Shown one piece after another: positions 42,901 through 54,299 of a DNA stretch of 64,000 nucleotides (the stretch's first letter is position 1; the number at the start of each line of letters is the position of its first letter). The translations under genes were made by a program, and so were the position numbers. The stretch lies in contig JASAND010028311.1 of the NCBI GenBank assembly GCA_030248195.1, forward strand, positions 1 through 64,000, read 5' to 3'. This DNA comes from Trissonchulus latispiculum. Its lineage: Eukaryota; Nematoda; Enoplea; Enoplida; Ironidae. Under the pieces are notes generated by a model. That model saw only the letters and a program-made list of their open reading frames with translations, was not told the DNA's origin and did no database searches.

Positions 42901-45161
42901 GACACAGAAAGGCCATATTTTCAGAAATCAGCCAGATTAATGGATTTAGAATTCTGACAACTAAAATTTGTCGATATTATTAACGAAAAGTTAGAAGGAC
43001 GATTGGAGTTTGTATCTTCACATAGGAGGAATCCAAAAGCTTTCTCGTAAGTATGCATCCTCAAAGTTGAAATAAGGCCAATACAAGAAGGCCATAAATA
43101 TTGCGGCTATAAAAATACCAAATACGCTGTACTTGTTCTCTCGACAATGCGTTTTGTATTCATCAATCACTTTTTTGAACAGCGTAACAGCGAACAGGCC
43201 GTTATCCTGATCTTCTGTGATAAGTCTGAAATAAAAACCAAAATTCCAATACAATGGCAACACACAAATTTCGAAACTACGCCATTTGTTAACGTGGTAT
43301 AAACGAGAGACCACAACCAGGGATAATAGATTCGCACCAAACATGTAAGCTGTCTCACTGTGTTCCATTACGGAAAAAGTAGAAACATACTGAGTGGATC
43401 TAGGAACAACCATAGGCGCCAACGATTCATACTTCTCTTCCCAATCTTTATAGAATGATCTAAAAAACCAGAAAAACAAAAGTAAAGAGAGCAGCCATTT
43501 GTTCTCTTTTCAAATCAAAGACCAGTAGCTTCTTCTTCTTCTTCCTGTTCCGGGCCCATCGTGCATGGTCTTCAGCAATGTGGAGAATCGCCAAACCAGC
43601 ACACGTCTTCGCAGGTTGTGACCAGGACATCCGGAAAGACCAGGATATTAAACCCGGGACCAACCGCTCGGCAGCATAATTTAAGGAATGGCTGATTCGG
43701 CACAACAGACAACCCTCAATCCAGCACACGTCTAGGCCAAATCATCCGGAAAGACCAGGACAGATTCAATTTAAGGATTCAGATTTTGAGTCATGCTCCC
43801 GGGAGTTGGAACCCATTAGCGCCGTTGGCCAGACGAATGCCAGGGGACACCTGTGGGGATCTCCATTTGATGGGGCCCATGTCCATCGGATTTCCCACGG
43901 AGGTGGTTCCAAGCCCCCCAGAGCACCTGTAGCTCAGTCCAGTTAGTAAATTATCTTGAATTTTGTTAAATTTAAGTTAAACTTCGATAGTGGCTAAGCA
44001 TGTGAATTAGCAGAGCGTTGGCCTAGACCGCCAAAGGCCCATATGCGATCCCCACACCAGGCCCGGATTTTTCGGGTCGGAGAAGCTGTAGTGACACAAC
44101 TTAGTTCACTTAGTTCATCCTTTCACTTGAGTCCATTCGCACATTTGCATGTTTTCAAACTAAAAAAGTAAGAATACGAAATGACCAACACTGAAAATCG
44201 TCTACCAACCAAACTACTGAGACTAACCGTGGAACGACGACTAGGAGAGTGGTCAAATATTCAGAATCTAGGACAAAGTGTTCCTTTCGAACGATATCAG
44301 AGAGATCTTTGGTTAACAGATTCCCGGTTGCCTTTCGTTCCAAGGAGGCCAAGCTGTTACGCAGATTATTGTAGGCCTGAGACTTGACCTTAAAGTCTGC
44401 ATCTATCTGAGTAACTTGCTATAACAAAAATAACCTGTATATACGTACATAAATCGCAAAAAACAAAATGCCTGCAGATTAAGCACAAAATGTTGGTTAC
44501 CAAAAAAAGGGAAAGCGCATTAAACAATCTTTTAAGTCATCCGACTGAATAAATACGACTGTGCGAGAAAAATTGATTGAAATACTATTATGTATGTGAA
44601 ATACTGAGAAAATTACTACCTGAAATGAATACAGTCCGGTTGATACTGAAATTCTTACTTGTATATGTGAAATAATTAGTTGTGTGTCAAACGTACCATA
44701 TACTCTGGTTACTGAACCTTACCTTGCTTATTATTTCAGCAATGTTTCTTAAGGACTGTTTGACCGGATACTTTGCAGATTCCCACTGAAATCTGGTGAT
44801 GTACGTAGCCATATCCTCTAGAAAGTCAAAGTTAAGATAACTAAAACTGTACGTGTATATATACACATTAAGCCTTTCATTTGCCAAAAGAAGCACAAGA
44901 AAGTTGTCGGTTACTTGCCTCTACACAACTTATTCAGAAAGTTCTGTAACCTAATCTAAATAAAAATTCTTTCCAGAATTTTGAAACCGCAAAAAAGAAA
45001 AGATGTGCTCATCAAAGGACAATTATGTACACAGATCGCAAGAAACTGAAAAAATTCACAAAAACCAGTACATACTTCCATTAACAATCAAATTTTCCAA
45101 CAATTTATCTCGTCTGTCTTCCAAAGTTTCTGCCAAATACTGAACAACTTTCCGTGTTATG
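36956..45161 (-). CDS. V-type proton ATPase subunit C, N-terminus not found
   Basis: Subunit C bridges the V1 and Vo stalks of the proton pump in endomembranes. Exons in transcript order: 45161-45076, 44817-44723, 44418-44228, 43459-43391, 43225-43133, 42729-42636, 42490-42393, 38082-37944, 37066-36956; all junction phases agree. Family blocks seen: AQYL-like [105 protein letters not shown], and the C-terminal IPGLMGFGQ...[13 protein letters not shown]. About 325 residues are covered of about 385; the first 60-70 should lie upstream of 45161 and were not found in the remaining sequence, so their exon may be beyond 64 kb or hidden. The 4.3-kb intron (38083-42392) holds the 72-bp satellite and related modules. 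The final exon is short and its IGEE linker diverges from the family. Confidence 0.95.
37500..37745 (+). repeat. Dispersed repeat, copy 2
   Basis: Diverged partner of 33380-33775 within the last V-ATPase C intron (37067-37943). Confidence 0.5.
38538..40170. repeat. 72-bp satellite, 23 units
   Basis: Units begin ATGGTTGCCCTTAAAAAGGC and recur every 72 bp from 38538 to 40125 (one step of 74). Each has a small TGCC-loop-GGCA hairpin, then GTTGGGATAAGTGATTT and a variable AT-rich half. Variants are ordered in a longer pattern: units from 38610 repeat at 39404 with the same order of variants, a shift of 794 bp (11 units). As 72 is divisible by three the array stays open, giving false ORFs with a 24-residue repeat. 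Located in a V-ATPase C intron. Confidence 0.95.
40171..42100. repeat. Degenerate modular repeats, parent of the satellite
   Basis: Modules recur at intervals of a few hundred bp: TTTCGATTGCAGATTTGGAA...CCCCG (40170, 40650, 40985, 41838), a GACCATTTTTGACACC block, GGTTGCCCATAAAAGGGCAG (40282, 40428, 40762, 41614), and a GCGGTCTCCAACAGTGTAAC block (40595, 40935, 41785). The GGTTGCCC hairpin is the core of the neighbouring 72-bp unit. ACCTTC(A)TCCTAAA before the first satellite unit and TTGACTAAATTTCGATTG after the last also belong to this module. Confidence 0.85.
42130..42245. repeat. Two GGTTGYC hairpins
   Basis: AGGGTTGTC with GCGACAACCC and GGGTTGCCC with GGGCAACA, each around an A/T-rich loop. 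Same GGTTGCC theme as the satellite. Confidence 0.45.
43480..43940. repeat. GC-richer intronic repeat with internal duplication
   Basis: In the V-ATPase C intron between 43459 and 44228. CCAGCACACGTCT and ATCCGGAAAGACCAGGA each occur twice (near 43597 and 43719, 43629 and 43743). No coding sense recognised. Confidence 0.45.
43985..44065 (+). repeat. tRNA-like head, probable SINE
   Basis: TAGCAGAGCGTTGG fits a pol III A box; TTGGC-CTAGACC-GCCAA forms a 5-bp stem with a 7-base loop (T at the U33 position, AGA at the anticodon), as in tRNA-Ser; ATGCGATCCCC is a weak B box. Acceptor and T stems do not pair well, so it is a tRNA-derived repeat or relic, not a functional tRNA. Confidence 0.45.
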
Positions 45162-45362
45162 CTGAAAAATATAAAGCACAAATCACATTAAGCTCCACGG
45201 CAAATTGCAGAGAAAAAATGTTAGTATAGATTGAACCTAAAAGGATTATGCATACACCTAGTATATATCGGCTGAGATCACTTCATACAACCCCAATGTC
45301 ACACTCTGGCTCTAGAAAAACTAGCGCCGAACTCTATATAGGATTTGAAAAAGTATATATAA

Positions 45363-46127
45363 AAGAAATAAAAATGCTCCTCTGGAGCATGAAAAAGTAA
45401 TATCGATGATGGTGAGGTTGCAAAATCAAGAGAGGACTAGTCTTTAAAGTGCTTAATATGGGGCTAGGTTAAAAAATAGAAGAGGACTAGGTTGTGAGCG
45501 AATTAATATGGGCACAGCTTCGCCGAACAACCCATATTCGCGGTTTGTAAATGTAAATTATTATGCATATCCACGATACATTTGGTTTATAGTTCATAAA
45601 TAACCTACAGCTACGGTATGTGCTCGAGCTTTATTCGAACTTTTATTTTAGCAAACGTTTACGTATCCATTTATACGGAAAATTTATATTCAAGAATAAT
45701 TTAGGACTCTCCCACGATCTTCTATTTCCTCCTGACTTGGACCAATAGCTTTAGCATCATATCCTTAGACCTCTAGTAGTAGAGCCTGCGGTAGTCCAAC
45801 ACAACAAAATGATGATAATTTACGTATATATTCCTAGCAGCTAGTCTAACGGTACATGCAAACAGCTATATTCGATGAGTATTCAACTGCTTAAATTTTT
45901 TATTGACTGACATTGATAGCTCTAAGCTAAGACGAAACGTGAAATCCCGCGAATATGGGTTGTTCGGCGAAGCTGTGCCCATATTAATTCGCTCACAACC
46001 TAGTCCTCTTCTATTTTTTAACCAAGCCCCATATTAAGCATTTTAAAGACTAGTCCTCTCTTGATTCTGCAACCTCACCATCACCCATATTACTTTTTCA
46101 TGCTCCAGAGGAGCATTTTTATTTCTT
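45363..46127. mobile_element. 765-bp inverted-repeat element with hairpin tips
   Basis: Arms of about 180 bp (45363-45545 and 45945-46127). The tip forms TGCTCC-TCT-GGAGCA; the inner arm ends with AATATGGG-loop-CCCATATT. Between the arms there is no ORF. The element at 50140-52346 has the same plan. No clear target duplication. Confidence 0.85.
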
Positions 46128-46189
46128 GTCCTTCTGTCATTTTAAAGGATCCCTTTCCAGCAATGCGGTAATGGATACAAGGAGCTTGA

Positions 46190-48270
46190 ACAGTGAAATG
46201 CTAAACGAGCGTAGTCGATTTACAATATATGCCCACAACAAAACGCCGAAAAACGCTGTTTTAAGGGGTTTGACCACTGGTCAATAGGCCCCATAGACGG
46301 TAGTGACCACTGGTCACTCCCTCGATTTCGGCGATATGCACATTGAAACGAGCGTAGTCGATTTACTATATATGCCCCCTACCAAAACGCCGAAAAACGC
46401 AGTTTTGGGTCGTTTGACCAGTGGTCAATAGGCCATATAGGCTGCCGTCGGTTTCGGCGATATGCCCATTGAAACGAGCGTAGTCGATTTACTATATATG
46501 CCCCCGACCAAAACGCCGAAAACGCAGTTTTAGGCCGTTTGACCAGTGGTCAATATGCCCCGTAGGCTGTAGTGACCAGTGGCCACTCCGTCGGTTTCGG
46601 CAATATGCCCATTGGAACGAGCGTAGTCGATGTACTATATATGCCATGCCCCCTACCAAAACGCCGAAAAATGCAGTTTTGGGCCGTTTGACCAGTAGTC
46701 AATATGCCCCGTAGGCTGTAGTGACCAGTGGTCACTTCCGTCGGTTTCGGCGATATGCCCATTGAAACGAGCGTAGTCGATTTACTATACATGCCCCCGA
46801 CCAAAACGCCGAAAACGCAGTTTTAGGCCGTTTGACCAGTAGTCAATATGCCCCGTAGGCTGTAGTGACCAGTGGTCACTTCCGTCGGTTTCGGCGATAT
46901 GCCCATTGAAACGAGCGTAGTCGATTTACTATATATTCCCCCGACCAAAACGCCGAAAAACGCAGTTTTAGGCCGTTTGACCAGTGGTCAATAGGCCCCA
47001 TAGGCTGTAGTGACCAGTGGTCACTTCCGTCGGTTTCGGCGATATGCCCATTGAAACGAGCGTAGTCAATTTACTATATATTCCCCCGACCAAAACGCCG
47101 AAAAGCGCAGTTTTAGGCCGTTTGACCAGCGATCAATAGGTCCCATAGGGCCATAGGCTGTAGTGACCAGTGGTCACTTCCGTCGGTTTCGGCGATATGC
47201 CCATTGGAACGAGCGTAGTCGATGTACTATATATGCCATGCCCCCTACCAAAACGCCGAAAAATGCAGTTTTGGGCCGTTTGACCAGTAGTCAATATGCC
47301 CCGTAGGCTGTAGTGACCAGTGGTCACTTCCGTCGGTTTCGGCGATATGCCCATTGAAACGAGCGTAGTCGATTTACTATATATGCCCCCGACCAAAACG
47401 CCGAAAACGCAGTTTTAGGCCGTTTGACCAGTAGTCAATATGCCCCGTAGGCTGTAGTGACCAGTGGTCACTTCCGTCGGTTTCGGCGATATGCCCATTG
47501 CAACGAGCGTAGTCGATGTTCTATATATGCTAAGCCCCCTTCCTAAACGCCGTAATACGCACTTTTGTGTCGTTTGACCAGTGTTCAATATGCCATATAG
47601 TCTTCCGTCGGTTTCGGCGATATGCCCATTGAAACGAGCGTAGTCGATTTACTATATATGCTCCCGACCAAAACGCCGAAAAACGCAGTTTTAGGCCGTT
47701 TGACCAGTGGTCAATATGACCCCGTAGGCTGTAGTGACCAGTGGTCACTCCGTCGGTTTCGGCAATATGCCCATTGAACGAGCGTAGTCGATGTACTATA
47801 TAATGCCCCCAACCAAAACGCCGAAAAATGCAGTTTTGGGCCGTTTGACCAGTAGTCAATATGCCCCGTAGGCTGTAGTGACCAGTGGTCACTTCCGTCG
47901 GTTTCGGCGATATGCCCATTGAAACGAGCGTAGTCGATTTACATATATATGCCACCGACCAAAATGCCGAAAAACGCAGTTTTAGGCCGTTTGACCAGTG
48001 GTCAATAGACCCCACAGGCTGTAGTGACCAGTGGTCACTTCCGTCGGTTTCGGCGATATGCCCATTGAAACGAGCGTAGTCGATTTACTATAAATGCCCC
48101 CAACCAAAACGCCGAAAAACGCAGCTTTAGGCCGTTTGACCAGTGGTCAATAGGCAACATAGGCTGTAGTGACCAGTGGTCACTTCCGTCGGTTTCGGCG
48201 ATATGCCCATTGAAACGAGCGTAGTCGATTTACTATATATGCCCACGACCAAAACGCCGAAAAACGCTGT
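46190..48270. repeat. Satellite of about 144 bp, about 15 units
   Basis: GAAACGAGCGTAGTCGATTT recurs about every 144 bp (steps 126-154). Each unit also has AAAACGCCGAAAAACGCAG, a CCGTTTGACCAGTGGTCAAT block, and AGTGACCAGTGGTCACT, a 17-base palindrome. Last units degrade to about 48440. Open frames across it are artefacts of the repeat. Confidence 0.95.
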
Positions 48271-48439
48271 TTAGAGTGAGTTTTCCCAACTTTGACCCTG
48301 GGTGAGGAACCACAGGAGCCATGCTGACCAGTGGTCACTTCGGGCGGTATCGGCAGTATGCTCATCGTTTTCAGCGACCCCGATTTACTATATACGGGCA
48401 CCACCCCAAGACCGAAAAACGCCATTTTTAGTGACTTTT

Positions 48440-49030
48440 ATGCCATTTCTAGTAAAAGTGGGACTTAATTTTTCGCCCAAACAGGCCAAAAAATGCAAAG
48501 TTTGGGCCCATCTCCTGAAAGCTAGGGAGCAAAATTAAAAAATCCCCCTCGTTACTTTATGCACCCCTACTGGTAATTTTCAACAAAAGATACTAGACCT
48601 CTCCAGCTTCTACCCAGTTCTAGAAAAGTGTGACCAAAATTTGCGAAAAATAGCGAAAGTCCGACTTTGGGACCTTGGCACAGAGCCAAAATTGGCCAGG
48701 TGCCAAAATGACCAAAAAAGGTAGCATGGGGGGATCCTGTCTACCAACATATAATAGTAGTATGGTGCCAAAATGCCCACATCGTTCCAACACTTAGCCG
48801 TAAAATGCATTTCCAATAAGCGTTATTCACCGAGAAAAAAAACAAACGCACGGTAACTATCGCCTAGTGCAAAAATTCGAAGTTTCGAATTCGAACCAAA
48901 AGTATGGTGGTACTTGTAGTACTACTCGAGTTGTTTACGATGGTAACCTTTTAAACACTCCCGGACCTCTAATTAGCTGGCACCGGGCCAACACGGTCTC
49001 CAGGGGGCCGCGCAGACGCCTTTATACCCA
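48440..49030. other. Unassigned sequence after the satellite
   Basis: Diverged continuation of the array, then sequence with no recognised feature. A GAAGTTTCGAATTCGAA palindrome lies near 48878. Confidence 0.35.
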
Positions 49031-49031
49031 T

Positions 49032-49065
49032 ATTATGTAGGGGCGCTACCGCGCCCCTACATAAT
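49032..49065. repeat. 34-bp palindrome with CGCTACCGCG core
   Basis: Perfect stem ATTATGTAGGGGCGC around the loop TACC. Its close relative is at 57861-57886. Confidence 0.8.
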
Positions 49066-49270
49066 TATATTCACATTCATAACATTCATAGATGTAGATA
49101 CGTAAGGGGGCGACCGCCCGGGCGTGTGTCCCCCGAAATTCCCCCCCCCCCGGAAAACATTTTAAGTCCGCGCCTAGCGGGAGTTCTAACAATTTCAAAA
49201 GTTCTTTTAAAAAGTGTTTAAAAAATAGGTTTCGACCTTTTAAGTTTTCAAAAAATTCACGAGCCCTAAG

Positions 49271-49624
49271 CAGGGTTGGGAGTCTCGGTCTCGGTCTTGC
49301 TCACCCAAAAGTCTCGGTCTCGGACCGAGACCAAAACTTTTTTGAAAACATCAAATTTCAGCGAAAATTTTAAGTTAATGCAACGAAAATTAACTGACGA
49401 GGTGCGGAAACCGTATGTTCATGTGTTAAAGCCCCCTAATACTGTTCCTAAGCCTCAAAAACTGGAAGAAATTAAATTTAACCTTGAAATTGCCAGTCTC
49501 GGTCTCGGTCTCGGTCTCGCCCAAAAGCCGAGACTTGGCCAGTCTCGGTCTCGGTCTCGGTACCCTGGTCTCGGTCTCGTTCTCGGTCTCGGTCTCGGTG
49601 AAATATCGGTCTCGCCCAACCCTG
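49271..49624. mobile_element. 354-bp hAT-type MITE carrying (GGTCTC)n
   Basis: Ends CAGGGTTGGG / CCCAACCCTG, flanked by the exact 8-bp duplication GCCCTAAG (49263-49270 and 49625-49632). Interior contains GGTCTC hexamer arrays near both ends (49275-49325 and 49495-49612), in the same orientation, around an AT-rich middle. No transposase. Confidence 0.92.
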
Positions 49625-50343
49625 GCCCTAAGCTTTTTTGTATTTTCCTTTCTACCGTTTATTATGTTTATTTGAAGTGTATTTTAGTTTCTGCTAAATT
49701 GAAAGTGATTCTGTATTCTGTTGATGCTTTGCGAACACGCAATTGTGTAGCAGATTTTAAAAGAATTCAGCAAAATCAAAAGTACTTGAGGGTATGGTTT
49801 TCTTGCGTTAGGCGCTGAGCCAATACGCAAGTTTTTTATGTGTGACGAAAAATGATGTAAATCTGGCACAAACCTGATTTGATCTTGAACCAAATAAAAT
49901 TGTGCAAATGTTGCTGGAAACATTGCTTCAAGCGTGATATTTCTAGAAATTTTCTACAGGCAGTTGTGCCCGCAGACTACCGGCTATCTGCATTCTTACC
50001 CAATACTGATATCTACGATAACTGACAGCTTTCTTACATTTTCAGAAAATAAATGCAGACGCTGAACCACCCTGGTCCCTGATAGTTTTGCAGACTTTGG
50101 AAATATATATATATATATATATAAGTAAGTATACATATACAAGAACAAAAAGTGCTCCTTCGTCGCATGTAAAATACATGAGTCTTCGTAGGCAGGTTGT
50201 AAAGCAAAAACTAGCCTGTAAAATACAGTTCCGTTGGGAGGTTGTAAATTAAGGAAAACAAGTTGCAACCGCTTAATATATGAGCCTGTCCTACAACGAG
50301 GCTCATATTGACGTATATATGTCATAATACGAATAATTTTCAG

Positions 50344-51364
50344 ATATATAGTCAAGCGGGAAAAAACCCACTTTTTTTCTTGGACCAGAACTTTCGACTG
50401 GTTTGGGTTAGCACGACTTTGATACTATATTTAATTAGGGTTTGCCCTAAGCTTTCGAATGAGGTATAGTTTGTCTCCCTAGACCCTGCCGTTATGGAGA
50501 AATTAAAGTTTTCCGTGTCGGGAAAAAAACCCTAGGCGGGAAAAAACCCATCGGCGGGGAAAAAAACTCACCCGGATTTTTTGCTGGAAGCGTGCCAGAA
50601 CAATTTTGACGGTGCCATTCGAAAGAGCGAGTTGTTTTTAGTAGGTCTACATCGAAAAATACCAACATTTTTGAAAATTTTTAAAAATTGTTTATTTTTG
50701 GCAGTTTAAGCAACCTATCATGTAGAAAACGTGTTTTTCCTGTATTTAGAGCCAAACTAGACCCATTTTAAGGCAAAAATAAGCATTTTTGGCCAAAATT
50801 GAAATTTTGGCTTGAAATGGCACCATGTCCGATTTAGACCCCCTGGACCACCCATAACAGAACGAACCCGGGTAAAACCTATACCAATTTAATCTATAGG
50901 CTCTATTAAACAAATGTATGTATTACGTAGTTTGACCTTTCCTGCTAACGGTTAGAAAAATATTCAATTTTGAAAAGGGGGTTTTTTTCCGCCAACTCTA
51001 GGTCACCCCCAGGTCGCACCGGAGGGGTTAGAGCAGTGTGGCATATATCATCATGAAGCCCAACAGATGCCCTACACATACATACTATCCGCTTTGGTCT
51101 AGGTCCTTCCAGTAGTTCAGGGTGGCCAGCCAAAGTTTGCCAAATTTCGGCACTTGGACGGATCAAAATTTTCGAAAATTTCAAAGTCCCAAAAAATTTG
51201 CAGGAAAGCAGTGGGAACAACAATAATGCAGCCTCTAGGGTTATTTTTGACGCTCTTCAAGATAGGCTATTAAAATCCTATATAGCTCATACCGGTAAGC
51301 CCACACTGGAGGTGGGTTTTTTCCCGCATATTCAAATGGGTTTTTTTCCCGCTTGACTATATAT
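50344..51364. mobile_element. 1.0-kb element with GGGAAAAAACC boxes, copy A
   Basis: Inverted ends TATATAGTCAAGCGGGAAAA. GGGAAAAAACC-like boxes occur at the left tip, as a triad at 50519-50567, and inverted near 50980, 51313 and 51340. ATATAT sits at both edges so the target duplication is unresolved. No ORF of note. Nested in the element 50140-52346. Confidence 0.85.
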
Positions 51365-51407
51365 ACGTATATTTTACTTTTATATAAATACATAATGCAT
51401 AAAGCTT

Positions 51408-51797
51408 CTGGCTTATTTTTAGGCCAAAATTTATGGGGGGCTCGAAGTTGCCCCCCATGGCTCACCAAAAATGGGGGGCATATTCATGGAAACATTTTGC
51501 TAATTTTTTTACGTTTTTTGTGCAAAAAATGCTAAAAATCGCTAAAAAATGACTAATTTTAGGTGTTTTTTACGCTAAAATAGTGAAAATTTTTTTAAAA
51601 ATCCGGCGAAGCCGGAAAAGTTTTCGAAAACTTAGGGTAAAAATGGTAAAAATTGGCAATTTTTTGGGTTACGGGGCGGTTATGGGGGGGAGGTCGAAAT
51701 TTATGGGGGGCTTTTCATGGGGGGGGGGAACCTCGAATGGGGGGGGAGGTCGCCGAATGAGGGGCGGGCCACCACCCCCCCAGTAAAAATAAGCCAG
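51408..51797. mobile_element. 390-bp G-tract MITE with 5-bp duplication
   Basis: Ends CTGGCTTATTTTTA / TAAAAATAAGCCAG, flanked by AGCTT (51403-51407 and 51798-51802). Interior has repeated ATGGGGGG tracts and the hairpin CCGGCGAAGCCGG (51602). Same family as 55111-55853. Confidence 0.88.
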
Positions 51798-52354
51798 AGC
51801 TTTTCATTATAAATTGTCCTTCACATAGCTTGTTGATCAGTCATTATAGTGTGCATATGCTCAATACGGCACGCCATGAGGCGCTCTGACTCAGAGCCAA
51901 GTGGGAACGCATTCTGCGTGTGTGTATATGTGAAAGTGTTTCGAGAATGCATTAGGTGTACCGTGTACCACAGCGTATCGCGAAATATTAGGTGTGCCAT
52001 AGTATTTCAGGAAACATCAGCTTGCATGTACAGTTCAGCTTGTGCAGTCGTAGTTCACTTCAGTCCATTTCTTCTGGGCCACAGCGTCTATTCATTTTTC
52101 CGTAATGTGGATGAAGCTGAGGTTCTTTAATGAGACTTTAATGTGGAATGCACTGTGACGCAAATATGAGCCTCGTTGTAGGACAGGCTCATATATTAAG
52201 CGGTTGCAACATGTTTTCCTTAATTTACAACCTCCCAACGGAACTCATATGTATTTTACAGGCTAGTTTTTGCTTATGTATATACAACTTGCCTACGAAG
52301 ACTCATATGTATTTTACATGCGACGAAGGAGCATTTTTTGTTCTTGTTTTCGTT

Positions 52355-52360
<6 letters not shown>

Positions 52361-52408
<48 letters not shown>
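52361..52408. repeat. (TA)n microsatellite
   Basis: Uninterrupted AT run of 48 bases. Confidence 0.95.
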
Positions 52409-52411
<3 letters not shown>

Positions 52412-53085
52412 GGTTTTTTCAAAAATCTGTGTTTTTCCTAAAATTCACTTTTCGCAGTATAAACACGTTTTTAACGGTTTTTACATCATTTGCAACTATA
52501 TTTAGCATTTTTCGCGTGTTATAGAAGAAAAAGAAAACATGTATTGCTTGCTTAGCCTATATAAACGATATTTCAATATTCTGAACGTTCAATATTTGCT
52601 TTTAAAACTTCTTTTTGTGCCATAGTGGGGGGTCTGGGGGGCGGACGATAAGAATTTTTTGAAAATTGGGAAAATTTTGGTCTGAAAATCTTCAAAACTT
52701 TTACTTGTCCTCAGTATATCTTATTTGTGTCATTTCCAAAATTTGGAAACGTAATTTCAGTGAATGTATATATACCTATACAGTACCTAATGGCAGCGTT
52801 GCTTAGAATAATGGAAGGATACACGATAGTGTGCTCAACTAATGCCCGGACAAAACCAAGCAGAAGTAAAATATAGATACATAGACGATATCATTGAGCC
52901 GAAGGCGCAAAATTTTTCGGAAAAACTTAAAATTTAGCTTAAAATGAATAAAAATTCGCTCATGCAGGTGAAAATTTGAGTGTGCTTTTTACTGTGTTTT
53001 TTTAAAATTTTGTGTGTTTTTTAAAAAAAGTGTGCGAAAACACAATAAAAACACAAAAAAACAGTGAAATATATTTATATATATA
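52409..53085. other. AT-rich spacer with facing GTGTTTTT runs
   Basis: GTGTTTTT motifs at the left (52430) and AACACAAAAA at the right (53050) face each other loosely; 52624-52660 contains GGGGGGTCTGGGGGGCGGA, shared with the hAT element at 60050. No gene seen. Confidence 0.35.
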
Positions 53086-54180
53086 CATATAGAGGTCGGG
53101 GAAAAAACCAAGGTAGTCACTTTTTGGACTCTGCAGAACTACCCAGTGGAGCAATCCGGCTATAAATTATTTTCTTATCAAGCCCTGTCTAGACTGTCAT
53201 TTTGGTATATAAATCGTCTCTCTAGGTCCTGTCGTTAATTACTAATTAACGGTTAATTAGCCGGGGTAAAAAAACCAATGGCGGGAAAAAACCAACCGAT
53301 GGGAAAAAACCAACCCCAGTATTCGGTCAGGGTTACTCATATTAGCGATTTTATGCATGCGACAGGTAAAATCGGCGTCGCTGACTTCATATCTAGTTAT
53401 TTTTGCGATATTCCTTATCCTTAGTGAGAAAATCAAACATCAAAATTTGCAGCATCAACTGGCTAGGTTTCATCAAATTTGCCAGTTTCTATGTTAAAAT
53501 GCAAAAAATTGTAAATCTTTCGAAATTCGATGAAATAAATTAAAATAAACGTTGTTTCAGTTTCTCTGTTGTTTCTTTGTCCCAGAGTATATACTTTTTG
53601 GTCGCTTTAGCTGAGCCAAACAGCCGATCCGCCGAAATGAGGTTTTTACCGGCTAGCACAAAATTGCCAAGTCCAAATGCAATTTTGAGCTGTTCACGTG
53701 AAAGAACGCATTATACTTGCTATGTGGATGACTTTTGAGCAACTAAGAACCATTTTTGGGAGTTTGGCAGCAAAAGCAAAAATTGGTTTTTTCCAACCCC
53801 TTGGTTTTTTCCCCATTTTGTAAAAATTCGGCTGGCAGCTTGCCAAGCGTCGCAGGAAGGCGAGACCGACATATTTGGAAAGAGCACGTGTTGTTCTCAT
53901 AGAAACTATTAAAAGTTATTATCTAACTGCTATGGAAAATTTTTTACAGGCCTTCAAAAATAGGCAAATTTGAATTTTGGGGGGTCAAAAATGCCAAAAT
54001 TTTCAAAATGTCACAAAATGCCCAAAAGTGGTCCGATTTAGCTCAAATTTGGTGTGGTAGGTGGCATGGGCCCTACCAACTTGCATGCAAAATTTGAGCC
54101 CGCTAGCTCATCCCCATCGCCCCCGGTTGGTTTTTTCCCCCACCACTTGCGGGTTGGTTTTTCCCCCCGACCTCTATATG
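53086..54180. mobile_element. 1.1-kb element with GGGAAAAAACC boxes, copy B
   Basis: Inverted ends CATATAGAGGTCGGGG, flanked by TA on both sides. Boxes: left tip at 53098, a triad at 53266-53310, inverted pair at 53785-53810, inverted pair at 54127-54165. The arrangement parallels copy A although the body sequence is different. No coding sequence. Confidence 0.85.
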
Positions 54181-54299
54181 TATGCTCCTGAACTTACGAA
54201 AACATATCTTTCAACAGCAGCGCGCAAGCCAACCACAGCAGCTTACAATCTACAGCCACTTTGGGTACGCAGCTCTATGATAAATGTTGCTCAGTTCGC

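Larger units (their letters stand above)
50140..52346. mobile_element. 2.2-kb inverted-repeat element with hairpin tips
   Basis: Arms of about 175 bp (50140-50312 and 52168-52346) starting CAAGAACAAAAAGTGCTCC. The inner arm ends with ATATGAGCC-loop-GGCTCATAT, the same two-hairpin plan as 45363-46127. The interior holds two further elements (50344-51364 and 51408-51797). TA microsatellites lie just outside both ends (50103-50122 and 52361-52408). Confidence 0.85.

Noticed and set aside
46550..48015. Several ORFs of 80-160 codons on the - strand
   Set aside because: They run across the 144-bp satellite and repeat with it.
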